Origin: JAHDCJ01 sp039028895
Lineage (GTDB): Bacteria > Bacteroidota > Bacteroidia > Chitinophagales > Saprospiraceae
DNA length: 64,000 nucleotides
Assembly (NCBI GenBank): GCA_039028895.1
Contig: JBCCHF010000014.1
Span: 61,983 to 125,982 of the forward strand
Direction of reading: 5' to 3'
Below the pieces are notes generated by a model that searched no databases, was not told the origin of the DNA, and worked only from the letters and a program-made list of their open reading frames with translations. The translations under genes and the position numbers were made by a program. Below are positions 45,701 through 55,100 of the stretch, one piece after another. The number at the start of each line of letters is the position of its first letter. Position 1 is the first letter of the stretch.

Positions 45701-46812
45701 GTCCTTCCGGGAATTTTGTAGCTGTGGGTTCCTCAGAAGGAAGTGTGAAAGTTATTATTGTTGCCGATGGATATAGTACCAGGGATTTTGGTATAAGAAC
45801 CATCTATGACTTTGCGAGTCATTTTAATGAGGAAATATTAGAAATCAAATTCTGTGATAATGAATCTGTCTTGAAGACTAAGTCACATGCCGGTGCGAAG
45901 TACTGGTCGTTGAGGCCTGCATATACAATAGCAGCCAATGATTTTGGGATGCATGCTGATGCCGGTCCAAACAGTCAACCGCAACCGACTACGATCATGG
46001 ATCCTTTATTCAATGAAACAGTCAGTATGAATTGGGGAGATGAAATGGGAGACTCTAAAATTAGATATATAGATCAAACAGGAGACAATCCAACCTTGCT
46101 GCTCAATTTAGAAGGACTGTATTCAAATGATAATGAGGTCTTGATTTATAGGAAATTGGATCCTGCTTTGGCAGAAGATTTCCTTGCTCATAATTATGGT
46201 TTTTCCAAAGATGGGAAACATGCTTTTTTCAATGGACGGTTATTCCATCTCGATCCTGAATTGATCCTGAGCCTGGTCAATGAAAAGAAAATATTTGGCA
46301 ATATCCCGACCTGGAATGAATATCATAATTATGCTGATCCATTACCGGAAATGGCAGCAAACAGTACTTCAGAGGCCAATACTGGTCAACCAGCAGCTGA
46401 ACCTGTGGAACCTTTCGAACCCCCAACTTATAATTTTGATAATGCGGAAGAAGGCAATGCAATACCTGAGTCAGAAGAAATGCCAAACATCCCTCCGCCA
46501 CCAATTGAAGAGACCGAGGAGACAGAAGCCATGCCCGACATCCCTCCTGCACCAGAAGGATTGCTGGATGAGAATGTAGAAGCCGGGACAGCTACAGGTG
46601 CCGCATACGGCCTCGTTACTCAAAGCGTTTCCATCCGCTCTATCGCAGGAAGCAAAGACCCGGAAACAGTTGTAGGGTCATTAGCAGCCGGCCTGCGCAT
46701 CGTAATACTTGCTGAAGACATCCCCGAAGGTCAGGTCAAACCGTGGTACAAGGTCTCAGTGAACGGCGTCGAAGGTTGGGTGTACAGTAACTTCGTGGAA
46801 AAAGAGGATTAG
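42799..46812 (+). CDS. membrane-anchored caspase-STAND protein with propeller and SH3b tail
   Basis: A 1337-residue protein. The caspase domain has His92 (FAGHGIALD) and Cys144 (LDCCFAG). The nSTAND1 NTPase has P-loop GASGTGKSS (336-344), Walker B VLVIDQYEEL (393-402) and the late VEPAHDALVRAW block. RTTRKR precedes a single membrane helix at about 719-738 (WAIAIAVMVGLAILAIYAL). Positive charge on the N-terminal side predicts cytoplasmic protease and NTPase and an extracytoplasmic C-terminus. That part has a short propeller-like region (TFSPSGNFVAVGSSEGSVK), a Pro/Glu-rich spacer (about 1190-1265) and an SH3b domain (about 1271-1337; WYKVSVNGVEGWVYSNFV). It probably couples an envelope signal to proteolysis inside. 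It lies 43 bases after the preceding gene. Confidence 0.9.
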   Translation: MENTPNQKPIELPFAESHAFIIGINNYENISSLSTAVNDAKGIATRLRDQHKFKVHPPLLNATKADIMQWLTNDIPKAVGTEDRVVFYFAGHGIALDGEEGPNGYLVPADADTASVDSLIPMNDFHKMLDDLPCKHGLLILDCCFAGAFKWSTGYRDMVFDMPGVIYEERFWRYVKDPAWQVITSSAYDQKAADVLSNRTLGMREDDGSGLHSPFAQGLFEALEGKGDVIPHGEGDGVITATEMYMYLRDKIENDFKEESKRQTPSLFTLPKHDKGEFIFFHPKHRFNLPAAPDRNPFMGLSSFNEGDAHLFYGRERVVEALREMIKDKQLLVVSGASGTGKSSVIKAGLLPQLRKEGWEILPIIRPGKEPKKNLETELPDAETTFKEKGKVVLVIDQYEELITQTLNDDEGAAFEQQVADWIEAYPDLRVVLSVRSDFEPQFEKTKLSKWWNDGRYIVPAFTLEEIREVIMKPANQEVLFFEPEELVDKLVEEVSQAPGALPLLSFTLSELYEAYLKSGRSDRALLEANYNEMGGVIGALRTKADEAYNILDDDYRSSMRKLMLRMVSIEGGEMAGKRIYIDELKFSDEAETKRIKEVADKLVESRLIMRGKDVQGKVYVEPAHDALVRAWARLWEWIKATGEEKLSLHSKLSLAVNDYHELVESQPVKAKNLLWNNNPRLDLLSAELKEKDHHLNAKEETFVRNSVKLRTTRKRNTWAIAIAVMVGLAILAIYALIQQRIAKEQALTSDLGYYLAESRYQEDRDPTVAFRAAEIGYHLAKNNNRDELSDYRNQLIKTVYNRSRLELTRGGIYQEDKVDVLPSALNNKLEIFGVSNGLYEEGGFAQEYDQNNQLVKRYGQPDDYPNTPDTAYFSPNGLYVIVRSEDDFGEDTEVMFDRSGRKVGVSQESNDLYPYEGSRFLFSNLMDRYITLDLVNELKLVQFNESGEKSESSVEGFGEKTSAITFSPSGNFVAVGSSEGSVKVIIVADGYSTRDFGIRTIYDFASHFNEEILEIKFCDNESVLKTKSHAGAKYWSLRPAYTIAANDFGMHADAGPNSQPQPTTIMDPLFNETVSMNWGDEMGDSKIRYIDQTGDNPTLLLNLEGLYSNDNEVLIYRKLDPALAEDFLAHNYGFSKDGKHAFFNGRLFHLDPELILSLVNEKKIFGNIPTWNEYHNYADPLPEMAANSTSEANTGQPAAEPVEPFEPPTYNFDNAEEGNAIPESEEMPNIPPPPIEETEETEAMPDIPPAPEGLLDENVEAGTATGAAYGLVTQSVSIRSIAGSKDPETVVGSLAAGLRIVILAEDIPEGQVKPWYKVSVNGVEGWVYSNFVEKED

Positions 46813-46829
46813 GATTAAAAGAATTGGTC

Positions 46830-49800
46830 ATGAACCACGGCGTCGAATTACCTTTTGCAAAGAGTCATGCCTTCATCGTAGGTATCAACAATTACGAAAA
46901 TATCTCGTCTTTGTCGACCGCGGTCAATGATGCCAGGGAACTTGCAAAAAGGCTGAAAATCGATCACGGTTATCATGTTCATCCGCCATTATTGAATGCT
47001 ACAAAGGCAGATTTGGTTAAATGGATGGATCACGACGTGCCAAACGCAATTGGCGCTGATGACAGGGTCATTTTCTATTTTGCTGGTCATGGTATTGCGC
47101 TGGATAGCGAAGAAGGTCCTAATGGCTATATTGTGCCAGCCGATGCCGATCCTTCATCAGTCGATTCGCTGATATCAATGGCTGATTTCCACAAAATGGT
47201 TGATGGACTTGAGTGTAAACACGGTTTGCTCATCCTCGATTGTTGTTTTGCAGGCGCTTTCAAATGGTCAACAGGTACCCGCGATGTCATGTTTGACCTT
47301 CCCGGGGTGATCTATGAAGAACGCTTCTGGCGATATGTAAAGGATGCTGCATGGCAGGTGATTACTTCTTCAGCCTATGATCAGAAAGCTGCAGATGTTT
47401 TGTCTGAACGAACCCTCGGGAAGCGCGAACTGGAAATAGAGGGTAACCATTCCCCATTTGCACTGGCTTTGTTTGAGGCCCTTGACGGGAAAGCCGATGT
47501 TATCCCTGATGGTGACGAACATGACGGGGTCATTACAGGTACTGAGCTTTATATGTACCTGCGCGACAGGGTAGAAGACGGGGCTCTCGAAGATAGTAAA
47601 AGACAGACGCCCTCATTTTTTAACCTGCCCAAACATGGGAAAGGCGAATTTATCTTTTTCCATCCCAATCATCGCCTCAATCTGCCCCCCGCTCCTGATC
47701 GAAACCCGTTTATGGGGTTGTCTTCTTATAATGAAAATGACGCATCCCTTTTCTTCGGTCGCGAACGTGTGGTAACTGCGTTGGTAGAAATGGTGCCTTC
47801 CAACCAGCTTCTCGTAGTTAGTGGTGCTTCCGGGACCGGCAAATCGTCTGTGATCAAAGCAGGCTTGTTACCCAACCTCAGGGAAAACGGTTGGCAGATT
47901 TTGCCGATCATCCGGCCTGGAAAAGAGCCATTGAATAGTCTCCGGGTCGAATTACCTGATTTCGATTTCAGAATTGCCGAAAACAAACAATCGGTACTGG
48001 TGATCGACCAATACGAAGAACTCATCACTCAATGTCTTGATCCCGAGGAGGGTAAAGCATTCGAAAAACAGATCGTCAACTGGATTGAAGAAAACCCCGG
48101 ATTGCGCGTGATCCTGAGTGTCCGGTCTGATTTTGAGCCACAATTTGAGAATTCACTTTTGGTTCCGTGGTGGAATAGTGGCAGGTATATCGTTCCTGCA
48201 TTTACCCTCGAAGAATATCGTGAAGTTATTGTAAAACCGGCCAGCCAGGAGGTGCTGTTCTATGAACCAGATCACCTGATTGATCTTCTTGTGGAAGAAG
48301 TGAGCCAGGCACCTGGAGCATTACCGTTATTATCATTTACCCTGAGCGAGATTTATGAAGCCTACCTGAAAAGTGGCCGCTCCGACAGAGCTTTGATTGA
48401 ATCTGATTATGAAAAACTGGGAGGGGTGATCGGAGCGCTGCGCACAAGAGCAGATGAAACGTATAATTCATTTGATGACCAACATCAAAACAGCATGCGT
48501 AAACTAATGCTGCGAATGGTCTCAATGGGAGGTGGCGAACTGGCAGGCAAACGAGTATACGCAGACGAATTGGAATTTTCTGATCCTGATGAAACCAAAA
48601 GGCTTGAAGAAGTTGCCAGAGACCTGGTCGCCTCAAGACTTATACTCAGTGGCAAAGACGGTGAAGGCAAGGTCTTCATCGAACCCGCCCATGATGCGCT
48701 AGTTCGTGCTTGGGCGCGACTCTGGGAATGGATAAAAGCAACCGGAGAAGAAAAGCTTGGGCTTCATAACAAACTCACCCTTGCAGTCAACGACTATCAC
48801 GATCTTGTTAAGGTACAACCCAAAAAGGCCAATAACCTGTTATGGAATAATAACCCCAGGCTCGATATTCTAAATGCCGAATTACAGCATAAAGACCACG
48901 GGCTGAATGCAAAAGAAGAAGTATTTGTCAAATCTTCAGTTAACCGTCGATATGCCAGAAAGCGCAATGCATGGGCCATCGCAGTGGCTGTGATGGTAGG
49001 CCTGGCAGGATTGGCAATTTTCGCATTTATTCAACAAGGCATAGCCAAACAACAAACCAGTCTTGCTGTCAAAAACGAGGCTAAAGCAGATTCCAGCGCA
49101 ACGGTAGCCCAATTACAAAGAGATTCTGCCATTTTCGAACGCAGCAGAGCTAATGAAAATGCAACTTTCGCTCAATTGCAAAGAGATACCGCCATTCTCG
49201 AACGTGACCGCGCCAACACTGAGCGGTATCGAGCAGACCAAAGGACTAAAGAAGCCCAGTCTGCTGGGCTTGCGTATCTTGCGCCTTCAATATCAGAAGA
49301 GCACTCCACTCTGGCCATCCGTCTTGCTGAGGAATCCTTCAAGATGCTGGAACAACCTGATTTCCAGAATTATCAGGCCTTGTATTTGTCCTATGCGAAA
49401 TTAACTACTCATCCCTTTTACTTTAAAAAACTAAATGGACAGGCGTTCTTTTTCAATGATTTTGAAAATATTCTATGTCTGAAAAATGATGGTGGTGCTA
49501 GTATCCATAACCTGGAAGGTAATAAAATAGGAACCCTTGAAAATTGCAGTGACCGACTGGTAAATGTGTTCTTTTCGATTGACCAGAATTTTATCGTAAC
49601 TGTCGATGAAAATCAACACTTAAAGGTATGGTCAAAGTCTGGTGATTTTTTACACGATTATCCATTTAGGTTAAATGATGTTTTCGATCTGAAAATCCTG
49701 CCTTCAGATACGTCCATTGTCGTTTCCTTACGCAGTCTACGGTCAACTAATGCTTCTGCAGACCAACCGATCAACCTTTACAAAGGCTATCTATTTGCAA

Positions 49801-51227
49801 AAGATGGCGAATCTGTCCAGGTCCTAAAACAGAACTTACCAAAGAACCAGCTACGGCATAAGATTGAAATTTCACCAAGTGGCCATAAATTTCTCACCAA
49901 TAATAAATGGCAGATTGAGGTTTGGGACAAAAATGGACAGTTAATTCAGAGCCATTCTGACAAAGGATTTGTTGGCTATCCGCCCGAAACCGTTGCCAGA
50001 TTCAATTCCCAGGATGGTTTACAGGTCATTGCAAGCGTCGTATTGCCTGACAATGTAGGGTTTGGAGGAATAAGCAAATTGTATGTTTATGAATATAATT
50101 CAGAGGGAAATATCATAAAAAGTGATTCAGCGGATACACCAGAGTTTAATGCAGCCTTAAATTTTTTAGAGGTGCGTGATTTTTCATTCAAAAATGAATT
50201 GTTGGTTTCCTCTTTTATTGACAGCAATGGCGAATCAAACCTTGACCTGAAAGTGTATATCCACAATTTTGAGGGTGAAAAAATATTTGATTTCCAGAAT
50301 TTTGAATTGGAAAGCGGTATGGTGTTTTGGCAGCTGTCACCTGATGACAAGCTTGTTTTTACAGAACTGTTAAATGACGTACAATCTGTTCCGACTTTGT
50401 TGGAATTTGAGTCAGGTAAAACGCTGAAAACATTGGGAGATCCTGATAAGACCAATGTTGCAAACAATATTTTTGTTTCCCGGAATGCTGAAAAAGCCAT
50501 TACTACACGCCTTAACAATGAGACCTATGCCATTTATTCAAGGAGTTATCCTAATTCGGAATTTAGCGAAATGACGTCTTATGTCTGGGAACTTTCGACC
50601 TCAGAGGTAAGAAAAAGAGAAGATTTGCTAGCCAAGGAGTCTTCGCAACCGCAGCGTAAAAAAGCGAACTTACCTTACACCTTGGAGTACTCAGACACTG
50701 ATTATCAGACGATTTTGTCCGATGCCAATGGCAAAACCATTACAAAGTTTGATGAAAAATATATTGATGCATATTACTTGTTTGCCAATAATGAAAAAAT
50801 ATTGATCCCCTTTGATCTTTCTACTACACATTCAAAGGCGAGGTTAATTATTTATAATATTAAAACAAGAGAAATAGAATGGGAGGCCAATTACCAGAAT
50901 GATATTTACGACATAGAGTTTTCCTCTGATTCTTCTACTTTTTTCGTTGGACTATATGAGTCCATAGATGTCTATTTTGTTAATCCCGGCCCAAATTACG
51001 GAAGGCTTATTCACAAAATAAAACTTCCGGATTACGCAAGAAATTACCGTTTAGACAAGTCAGGTGACGGAGAGTCTATTTTGTTAACAAAACCTCCGGA
51101 TTTTATCGATGATGGATACGTGGTGGAGTTTTTTACGGCTAAGGGAATCATGAAGTGGTTGGAATCCGCTCCGGTTTCTGGCATTTCAGTAGGAGACAGG
51201 GAAAGATTTGGCGTCAAGGATCGATAG
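46830..51227 (+). CDS. membrane-anchored caspase-STAND protein with coiled coil and long propeller
   Basis: A 1465-residue protein from the ATG at 46830 (a TTG at 46824 would add two residues). The caspase domain carries His87 and Cys139 in the same motifs as its neighbour. The nSTAND1 domain has GASGTGKSS and VLVIDQYEEL. A membrane helix lies near residue 715-735 (WAIAVAVMVGLAGLAIFAF). It is followed by a charged coiled coil with a 21-residue repeat (ATVAQLQRDSAIFERSRANEN, then ATFAQLQRDTAILERDRANTE) and a helical segment. A diverged beta-propeller of roughly 600 residues ends the protein, unlike the tails of its neighbours. The N-terminal 700 residues are very close to the preceding and following paralogues. 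It starts 17 bases after the preceding stop. Confidence 0.9.
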   Translation: MNHGVELPFAKSHAFIVGINNYENISSLSTAVNDARELAKRLKIDHGYHVHPPLLNATKADLVKWMDHDVPNAIGADDRVIFYFAGHGIALDSEEGPNGYIVPADADPSSVDSLISMADFHKMVDGLECKHGLLILDCCFAGAFKWSTGTRDVMFDLPGVIYEERFWRYVKDAAWQVITSSAYDQKAADVLSERTLGKRELEIEGNHSPFALALFEALDGKADVIPDGDEHDGVITGTELYMYLRDRVEDGALEDSKRQTPSFFNLPKHGKGEFIFFHPNHRLNLPPAPDRNPFMGLSSYNENDASLFFGRERVVTALVEMVPSNQLLVVSGASGTGKSSVIKAGLLPNLRENGWQILPIIRPGKEPLNSLRVELPDFDFRIAENKQSVLVIDQYEELITQCLDPEEGKAFEKQIVNWIEENPGLRVILSVRSDFEPQFENSLLVPWWNSGRYIVPAFTLEEYREVIVKPASQEVLFYEPDHLIDLLVEEVSQAPGALPLLSFTLSEIYEAYLKSGRSDRALIESDYEKLGGVIGALRTRADETYNSFDDQHQNSMRKLMLRMVSMGGGELAGKRVYADELEFSDPDETKRLEEVARDLVASRLILSGKDGEGKVFIEPAHDALVRAWARLWEWIKATGEEKLGLHNKLTLAVNDYHDLVKVQPKKANNLLWNNNPRLDILNAELQHKDHGLNAKEEVFVKSSVNRRYARKRNAWAIAVAVMVGLAGLAIFAFIQQGIAKQQTSLAVKNEAKADSSATVAQLQRDSAIFERSRANENATFAQLQRDTAILERDRANTERYRADQRTKEAQSAGLAYLAPSISEEHSTLAIRLAEESFKMLEQPDFQNYQALYLSYAKLTTHPFYFKKLNGQAFFFNDFENILCLKNDGGASIHNLEGNKIGTLENCSDRLVNVFFSIDQNFIVTVDENQHLKVWSKSGDFLHDYPFRLNDVFDLKILPSDTSIVVSLRSLRSTNASADQPINLYKGYLFAKDGESVQVLKQNLPKNQLRHKIEISPSGHKFLTNNKWQIEVWDKNGQLIQSHSDKGFVGYPPETVARFNSQDGLQVIASVVLPDNVGFGGISKLYVYEYNSEGNIIKSDSADTPEFNAALNFLEVRDFSFKNELLVSSFIDSNGESNLDLKVYIHNFEGEKIFDFQNFELESGMVFWQLSPDDKLVFTELLNDVQSVPTLLEFESGKTLKTLGDPDKTNVANNIFVSRNAEKAITTRLNNETYAIYSRSYPNSEFSEMTSYVWELSTSEVRKREDLLAKESSQPQRKKANLPYTLEYSDTDYQTILSDANGKTITKFDEKYIDAYYLFANNEKILIPFDLSTTHSKARLIIYNIKTREIEWEANYQNDIYDIEFSSDSSTFFVGLYESIDVYFVNPGPNYGRLIHKIKLPDYARNYRLDKSGDGESILLTKPPDFIDDGYVVEFFTAKGIMKWLESAPVSGISVGDRERFGVKDR
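49098..49223 (+). repeat. two tandem 63-bp units encoding coiled-coil linker
   Basis: The units start with GCAACGGTAGC (49098) and GCAACTTTCGC (49161) and encode 21-residue coiled-coil repeats immediately after the membrane helix. Unit gain or loss would change the distance between membrane and sensor. Confidence 0.8.
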
Positions 51228-51279
51228 AGACAGTCCAATCTTGTAGTGTCTCAAAGTATTACCACTGAAACCAAATACC

Positions 51280-51869
51280 ATGAAACACGAAATCAAACTC
51301 CCATTTGTGACAAGCCATGCTTTTATCATTGGCATCAACAATTACGAGCATATTTCTCCTTTTTCCATTGCCGTAAATGATGTCAATGGGATTGCTATGC
51401 GGTTTAAAAATGATCATGGCTTTACAGTAAATCCATCGTTGATGAAGGCAATCGGGTGGTTAAATTTGGCGATGAATATAAGTTCAAAGTTTATAAAGTT
51501 AATGAACCAGAAAACTTCATTGATAGTGCAGGTAAAATATTGGATAAACCATATGAATTCGAAGCTTCAGGAAAACAGACTTCAGCAATGGCTTTAAGTT
51601 TAGATAGAAAGTACCTCGCCACTGGGTTTTCAAGCGACAGTAATTATGTTTTTATTCATGATAAAATTTATGTAATCAAAACTAAACTGACCATTGATCG
51701 AGTAAATAAATTTCATGTAATAGGTTCTCCTATAACGAGACTTACTGAACAGGAACTTGGGTCTGCATTCAATCTGTTGGAAGAATCTGTTAGTACCACT
51801 GAAGAAAGTGAAGTCACGGGAGAAAACTGGCTTCCAAAAGCATGGGCCGAAAAAATATCGGAGGAGTGA
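51280..51869 (+). pseudogene. internally deleted remnant of a caspase-STAND paralogue
   Basis: The first 55 or so codons from the ATG at 51280 read MKHEIKLPFVTSHAFIIGIN and continue through NDHGFTVNPSL, the same N-terminus as the intact paralogues. At about 51440-51450 this alignment ends before the catalytic His and the reading frame changes. From there a second frame, open to 51869, encodes propeller-type sequence (AMALSLDRKYLATGFSSDSNYVFIHDKIYVI) and a LTIDRVNKFHVIGSP stretch that matches the tail of the gene at 52192 (ILDRINNAKVAGELP). About 1000 codons, including the active site, P-loop and membrane helix, are missing. No functional protease can be made. The frame from 51280 runs on to 51597 only as out-of-frame read-through. 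Confidence 0.85.
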
Positions 51870-52183
51870 TTGAATTCTTTAAGGTGGAAGTTAGTCGAAA
51901 TTTTGAAGCCATTTCACAATTTTACACCTATCCGGTAGAAACGTACTGGAATGAATCATATCTTTCGAAAAAAGAATTGAGGAAAAGCTACGGTGCAGCA
52001 TGGTCCAGGAATATTAAATCCAATAACCTGATTACTTTTATTATGGCATATGGTAGTGGCTCAGAATATCATGTTACCACCAAATTCACCTATAAAAGAA
52101 AAGGAGAAACTGAAGAAAAAACTACCCTCAATAATTTGACGATGAAATTTAATGAGGAAGGGAAGATCAGATCAATTAAGTAA
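51842..52183 (+). CDS. small NTF2/SnoaL-like domain, probably the tail of the deleted paralogue
   Basis: A 113-codon frame. It overlaps the end of the remnant by 28 bases in another frame. The sequence VEVSRNFEAISQFYTYPVETYWNESYLSKKELRKSYGAAW, followed by beta strands ending MKFNEEGKIRSIK, resembles the cone-shaped NTF2/SnoaL-like fold. Such domains often end larger STAND or kinase proteins. It either represents the original C-terminal domain of the deleted caspase paralogue, separated by a further frameshift, or a surviving stand-alone small protein. An in-frame GTG at 51866 preceded by GGAGGA is a possible alternative start. It ends eight bases before the next caspase gene. Confidence 0.45.
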   Translation: MGRKNIGGVIEFFKVEVSRNFEAISQFYTYPVETYWNESYLSKKELRKSYGAAWSRNIKSNNLITFIMAYGSGSEYHVTTKFTYKRKGETEEKTTLNNLTMKFNEEGKIRSIK

Positions 52184-52191
52184 GCCAACAC

Positions 52192-55100
52192 ATGAAACAC
52201 GACATCGAACTCCCATTTGCAAAAAGTCATGCCTTTATCATAGGCATCAACAAATACGAAAATATCTCCCCCTTGTCAACAGCGGTTAATGACGCCAAAG
52301 GGATCGCCAAAAGACTCAGAAATGATCATGGCTACCACGTCCATGCACCTTTGCTGAATGCGACCAAAGCGGATATCGTCAAATGGATGGAGAAAGATGT
52401 GCCCAATTCCATTGGCCCTGATGACAGGGTGGTATTTTACTTCGCTGGTCACGGTATTGCGTTGGACAGCGAGGAAGGTCCTAATGGTTACATCGTACCC
52501 GCTGATGCCGATCCGTCGTCAGTCGACTCGCTGATCTCAATGGCGGATTTCCACAAGATGGTGGATGGACTAAAGTGTAAACACGGCTTGCTCATACTCG
52601 ATTGCTGCTTTGCCGGAGCCTTCAAATGGTCATCGGGTTTTCGGGATGTTATGTTTGATTTACCTTCGGTAATTTACGAAGAGCGTTTCTGGCGATTTGT
52701 GAAAGATCCTGCCTGGCAGGTGATCACCTCTTCAGCCTACGATCAAAAAGCTGCCGATGTTGTTTCCGAAAGAATTCTCGGCAAACGTGAGGTTAAAGAA
52801 CAAAAAAACCACTCCCCTTTTGCTTTGGCATTATACGATGCCCTTGACGGGAAAGGTGATGTGATACCAGGAGGCGAGGAAAGTGATGGCGTGATAACGG
52901 CAACCGAACTCTATATGTACCTTCGCGACAGGGTGGAAGATGGCTCTGTTGAAGCTAATAAACGGCAAACGCCTTCCTTCTTTACGTTGTCGAAACACGA
53001 TAAAGGAGAGTTTATTTTTTTCCACCCTAATCATCGACTCAACCTTCCGCCAGCACCTGATCGCAATCCGTTTATGGGATTGTCTTCATACAATGAGAAT
53101 GACGCCTCATTGTTTTTCGGCAGAGATCGTGTGATTGAAGCACTGGAAAATATGATTCCTGGCCATCCATTGGTCGTCGTAAGTGGCGCGTCAGGAACAG
53201 GCAAATCATCTGTGATTAAAGCAGGACTTTTACCAAACCTGAGGCGAAAAGGCTGGCAGGTATTACCAGTCATCAGACCAGGAAAAGAACCCAGGAAAAA
53301 CCTCGATGAGCAGCTTCCCGAGTTTGATAAATTACTAAAAGATAATCCCAAATCGGTTTTGGTGATCGACCAGTACGAAGAGCTCATCACCCAATGCCTC
53401 GATCCGAATGATGGAAAAGCATTTGAGCAGCAAATCGTCGATTGGATTGGACAATACCCCGACTTAAGAGTAATTCTGAGTATCCGATCTGATTTTGAGC
53501 CCCAGTTCGAAAGTTCGCTGCTTAACAAATGGTGGGACAAAGGGCGATACATTGTACCGGCATTCACACTTGAAGAATACCGGGAAGTGATCGTAAAACC
53601 CGCCAGCCAGGAGGTCTTGTTCTATGAGCCGGATGAGTTAGTCGATCGCCTCGTTGAAGAAGTCAGTCAGGCGCCAGGCGCACTTCCGCTATTATCATTC
53701 ACATTAAGTGAGTTATACCAGGCCTATCTCAATAGTGGCCGAACCGATAGAGCATTGATAGAAGCCGATTACGAAACCCTCGGTGGTGTAATTGGCGCCT
53801 TGCGAACAAGAGCCGATGCCACTTACCAGGATCTCGATAAAGCCAGCAAGAACAGTATGCGTAAGCTCATGCTCCGCATGACCTCGATGGAAGGTGGTGA
53901 CCTTGCCGGAAAAAGGGTTTATGGCGAAGAGCTGGAGTTTTCAAGCAAAGCAGAAACAGGACGGATTAAAACAGTGTCCGATAAACTGGTGGATGCCCGC
54001 CTGATTTTTTCCGGTAAGGATAATAATGATAAAACCTACGTCGAACCGGCTCATGATGCGCTCGTAAGATCTTGGGCGCGCCTCTGGGAATGGATCAAAG
54101 CGACCGGAGAGGAAAAACTGAGCTTGCAAAACAAGCTCGGCATAGCTGTCAATGACTACCACGAATTAGTGTCATCGGCACCCAAAAAAGCACGCAACCT
54201 GTTGTGGAACAATAATCCCAGGCTAAGCCTGCTCAAAGCAGAATTACAAACCAAAGACCACGGCCTGAACGCTAGAGAAGAGGAATTCGTAGTGGCCTCG
54301 GTAAAACGCCGAAAAGTAGCCAGGCGGAATTTGATCCTGATCACCCTGGCTGTGATGTTTGGTCTTATCGGGTTGACGATTTATTCATTCATCCAGCGTG
54401 GAATTGCAGAACGAGAATCCATTACTGCACGGGCCCAATCGCTACTGGCCCAATCACGCTACCTGGAAGACAGGAATCCTACACAAGCATTCCGCCATGC
54501 AGAGGCCGGGTTTAACCTGGCTATGGAGAATGAGCTCTACCCCGGAGATTTTGCAAACCAGTTGACCAAAACGGCAAATGAGCCGAATATGCGGTTTGAA
54601 ATGGTCGATACAGCAGGTATTCGAGTTGATGAAATACAGCAGACCACTGAAATCGCCAACCATACATTTAGATATGATTACGACAGAAGTGTTGTGATGG
54701 AGTTCGACCCTTCCGGAGAATTAGTACATGAATACAAGAAGCTGATTTCCAGCTATGAAGTTGACCAGGTTTCAGAAGCCGTAAGCAAAGTCCACATACC
54801 AAAAAACGGTAATTACATTGTCGTTCAATCGAATGCTTTTTTTCATGGTAATGCAATAATAAGGTTTCAGTTATTCCGGCATAAAGGAGATTCATTAAGT
54901 GGGACAGGATATAGTTATTCTATGAGTAATGTTAATTCACCTGAAGCCGACTTTTATCCATATCCAGGCTTCCTGTTTGACAATTCAGGTCGTGTAATAC
55001 AGTATGGTATGGAACAATTCATGCTTTTTGGAACTTCAGATTCAGACCAACCAACATCCCCTGAACTCGGTGGTTTTGGACCTATGACGACAGCTGTATC

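Noticed and set aside
46824..46829. TTG at 46824 as the start of the third large caspase gene
   Set aside because: It adds only two residues; the ATG at 46830 aligns with the starts of the paralogues (MKHDIELPF and MKHEIKLPF).
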